Part shown: positions 4,000 to 5,367 of the stretch, in pieces | How positions within the stretch are numbered: position 1 is the first letter of the stretch | Layout: each line of letters opens with the position of its first letter | Source: Frankiaceae bacterium | Lineage (GTDB): Bacteria > Actinomycetota > Actinomycetes > Frankiales > Frankiaceae | DNA: 5,367 bases | Direction: 5' to 3' | Assembly (NCBI GenBank): GCA_030840885.1 | Contig: JAVEDQ010000484.1 | Span: forward strand, 1-5,367 | The notes under the pieces: generated by a model | Databases searched by the model: none | What the model was told of the DNA's origin: nothing | Seen by the model: the letters and a program-made list of their open reading frames with translations, nothing else | Program-made: the position numbers and the translations under genes

Positions 4000-5367
4000 G
4001 TGCCGCCATCCGGCCTGCTCGACCGCGTACGTCGGCTCGGCCCCGTCCGCCCCGGCGCCGCTGCCCGCACCACACGGCCGCCGCGCTGGCGGCGGGACCC
4101 CGACGCCATGGATGCGGCGGCCGAGAACCGCTGGCGCAGCCGCCCGCTGCTCGCCGGCGCTCTCAAGGGGCTGGTCGTCCTGGTGCCCGCCGCCGCCGCG
4201 ATCACCGTGACAGCACTGCTCAACTCCGGCGTCACGAGTCCCTCCTCGATGGTCGGCAAGCTCGGCTGGTGGCTGTTGCTGCTCGGCGTCAGCACCGCCG
4301 TCGCCCTGCTCGTCGAGCGGCAGACGCGGCGGCTGCTGCCGCTCGCCGTCCTGTTCAAGCTGACCCTGCTGTTCCCCGACGAGGCCCCGTCTCGCTACCG
4401 GATCGCTCGGGCTGCCGGCAACCCGCAGCGGTTGCGCGAGCTCGCCTCTGGCAGCAGCCCTCGTTCCAAGGCCGCGACGCACGTGCTGGCCTGGGTCGCG
4501 CAGCTCACGAAGCACGACCGGCACACGCGCGGTCACTCCGAGCGTGTCCGGGTGTTCAGCGATCTCATCGCCGAACAGATGGCAGTCGGTGGTCGGGATC
4601 GCGACAAGCTGCGCTGGGCCGCACTGCTGCACGACATCGGCAAGCTGCAGGTGCCGGCGACCGTGCTGAATAAGGCGGGCAAGCCGTCGGCCACGGAGTG
4701 GGACGTGCTCCGCCAGCACCCAGCGGCCGGCATCGCACTCGTCGGGCCGTTGGCGGCCTGGCTCGGGTCGTGGGCCGGCGGCATCGCCGACCACCACGAA
4801 CGCTTCGACGGCACCGGCTACCCGCGGGGTCTGGCGGGGGAGCAGATCAGCACCGCCGGCCGGATCGTCGCCGTGGCCGACGCCTACGAGACGATGACGG
4901 CCAACCGCAGCTACAAGCGGGCGGTCGCCGCCGCTACCGCCCGGGAAGAACTGGCGCGCTGCGCAGGCACCCACTTCGACCCCGCTGTGGTGAGGGCGTT
5001 CCTCGCCGTCGGACTCCCGCGGATCCTCTACGGGATCGGTCCGCTGTCGTTCCTCGTGCACCTGCCCTTCCTCGCCCGGGTGCCCGACGCCGGCCTCGGC
5101 CTGCTCGCCGTCGCCGGACAGGCAGCGGCGCCGGTGGCGGCCGGTCTGACCGCGGCCTCGGTCGCGACGGTTGCCGTGGTTTCCCCGACCGCGCCGACCG
5201 CACCGAGCAGCACGGTTGCCACCTCGTCGACATCGAAGGCCGCGTCGTCGAGCCACCAGGCAACGACTGCGCAGTCCGGTTTCCTGAGCATCGCGGGCTC
5301 GCTGGGGACAGTTGCCCGGTTGACCGGCACCACTCCGGCCCGCGCCGGCTCCTCGGCGAGCGGGACC
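4000..5367 (+). CDS. Membrane-anchored HD-GYP domain phosphohydrolase (3' end outside the window)
   Basis: The frame is open from GTG 4000 to the window edge, 456 codons without a stop. HD-GYP proteins usually hydrolyse cyclic di-GMP or related nucleotides; the substrate here is not proven. In order: a basic, Pro/Arg-rich N-terminus (1-47), two hydrophobic segments (about 50-74 and 88-105) forming a short membrane hairpin, a linker, then the HD-GYP domain (about 160-325). All expected metal-site residues are present: His179 (GHSERV), His211-Asp212 (LLHDIGK), His240 (QHPAAG), His265-His266 (DHHERFDG), the GYP signature (273-275), Asp294 (VADAYE) and Lys306. After it come hydrophobic stretches (about 334-364), an Ala-rich, possibly membrane-spanning segment (368-394), and an Ala/Thr/Ser/Pro-rich region to residue 456. 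The start is fixed by GAGGAG six bases upstream; ATG 4108 is a weaker alternative. It is separated from the matrixin gene by 197 bases with a strong hairpin, so it is probably a separate unit. Confidence 0.92.
   Translation, partial: MPPSGLLDRVRRLGPVRPGAAARTTRPPRWRRDPDAMDAAAENRWRSRPLLAGALKGLVVLVPAAAAITVTALLNSGVTSPSSMVGKLGWWLLLLGVSTAVALLVERQTRRLLPLAVLFKLTLLFPDEAPSRYRIARAAGNPQRLRELASGSSPRSKAATHVLAWVAQLTKHDRHTRGHSERVRVFSDLIAEQMAVGGRDRDKLRWAALLHDIGKLQVPATVLNKAGKPSATEWDVLRQHPAAGIALVGPLAAWLGSWAGGIADHHERFDGTGYPRGLAGEQISTAGRIVAVADAYETMTANRSYKRAVAAATAREELARCAGTHFDPAVVRAFLAVGLPRILYGIGPLSFLVHLPFLARVPDAGLGLLAVAGQAAAPVAAGLTAASVATVAVVSPTAPTAPSSTVATSSTSKAASSSHQATTAQSGFLSIAGSLGTVARLTGTTPARAGSSASGT

Noticed and set aside
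3804..4673. Plus-strand frame of 289 codons starting just after the matrixin stop
   Set aside because: Its translation is Arg/Pro/His-rich without domains, its start lies inside the inverted repeat, and it overlaps the HD-GYP gene in another frame.
3742..5256. Long open frame on the minus strand (504 codons) opposite the HD-GYP gene
   Set aside because: It is Arg/Gly/Ala-rich with no recognisable motif, and it lies antisense to a gene with a full set of HD-GYP residues and a strong ribosome binding site. Long antisense frames are expected in GC-rich coding DNA.

Overview
This window is an ordinary-looking chromosomal segment of a very GC-rich bacterium, almost certainly an actinobacterium. 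The evidence is the near-universal G or C at third codon positions, frequent GTG starts, long antisense shadow frames, and the neighbourhood mfd / SurA-like lipoprotein / mazG, which in many actinobacteria lies in one cluster, often with eno. No phage, transposon, CRISPR, tRNA or rRNA signal is visible. I cannot name the genus.

Layout, all genes on the + strand. (1) 1-980: the 3' part of mfd, the transcription-repair coupling factor, entering from the left edge. (2) 1055-1849: a secreted lipoprotein with a SurA-like chaperone domain but no visible prolyl isomerase domain, possibly read from its own leaderless promoter. (3) 1860-3014: mazG, a nucleoside triphosphate pyrophosphohydrolase, 10 bases after the lipoprotein stop and probably co-transcribed. 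It has an N-terminal extension, a poly-alanine linker encoded by a 9-bp tandem repeat, and a degenerate C-terminal half. (4) 3116-3802: a small lipoprotein zinc protease of the matrixin/metzincin type, set off from mazG by about 100 bases with possible promoter elements. (5) 4000-5367, running off the right edge: a membrane-anchored HD-GYP phosphodiesterase-type protein with two N-terminal membrane segments, a complete HD-GYP catalytic core and a low-complexity Ala/Thr/Ser/Pro-rich tail whose end is not in the window. Between (4) and (5) is a 14-bp perfect inverted repeat, probably a terminator.

Functionally, mfd and mazG are genome and nucleotide-pool housekeeping genes: strand-specific repair of transcription-blocking lesions, and removal of unwanted NTPs/dNTPs. 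The SurA-like lipoprotein, the matrixin and the HD-GYP protein act at or in the cell envelope. Nothing shows that the last two work together, since they are separated by a strong hairpin and the HD-GYP gene has its own good ribosome binding site. I see no clear new multi-gene system. The most interesting items are the membrane HD-GYP protein with its open tail, the propeptide-less lipoprotein matrixin, the stop/start relay before mazG and the repeats inside mazG.
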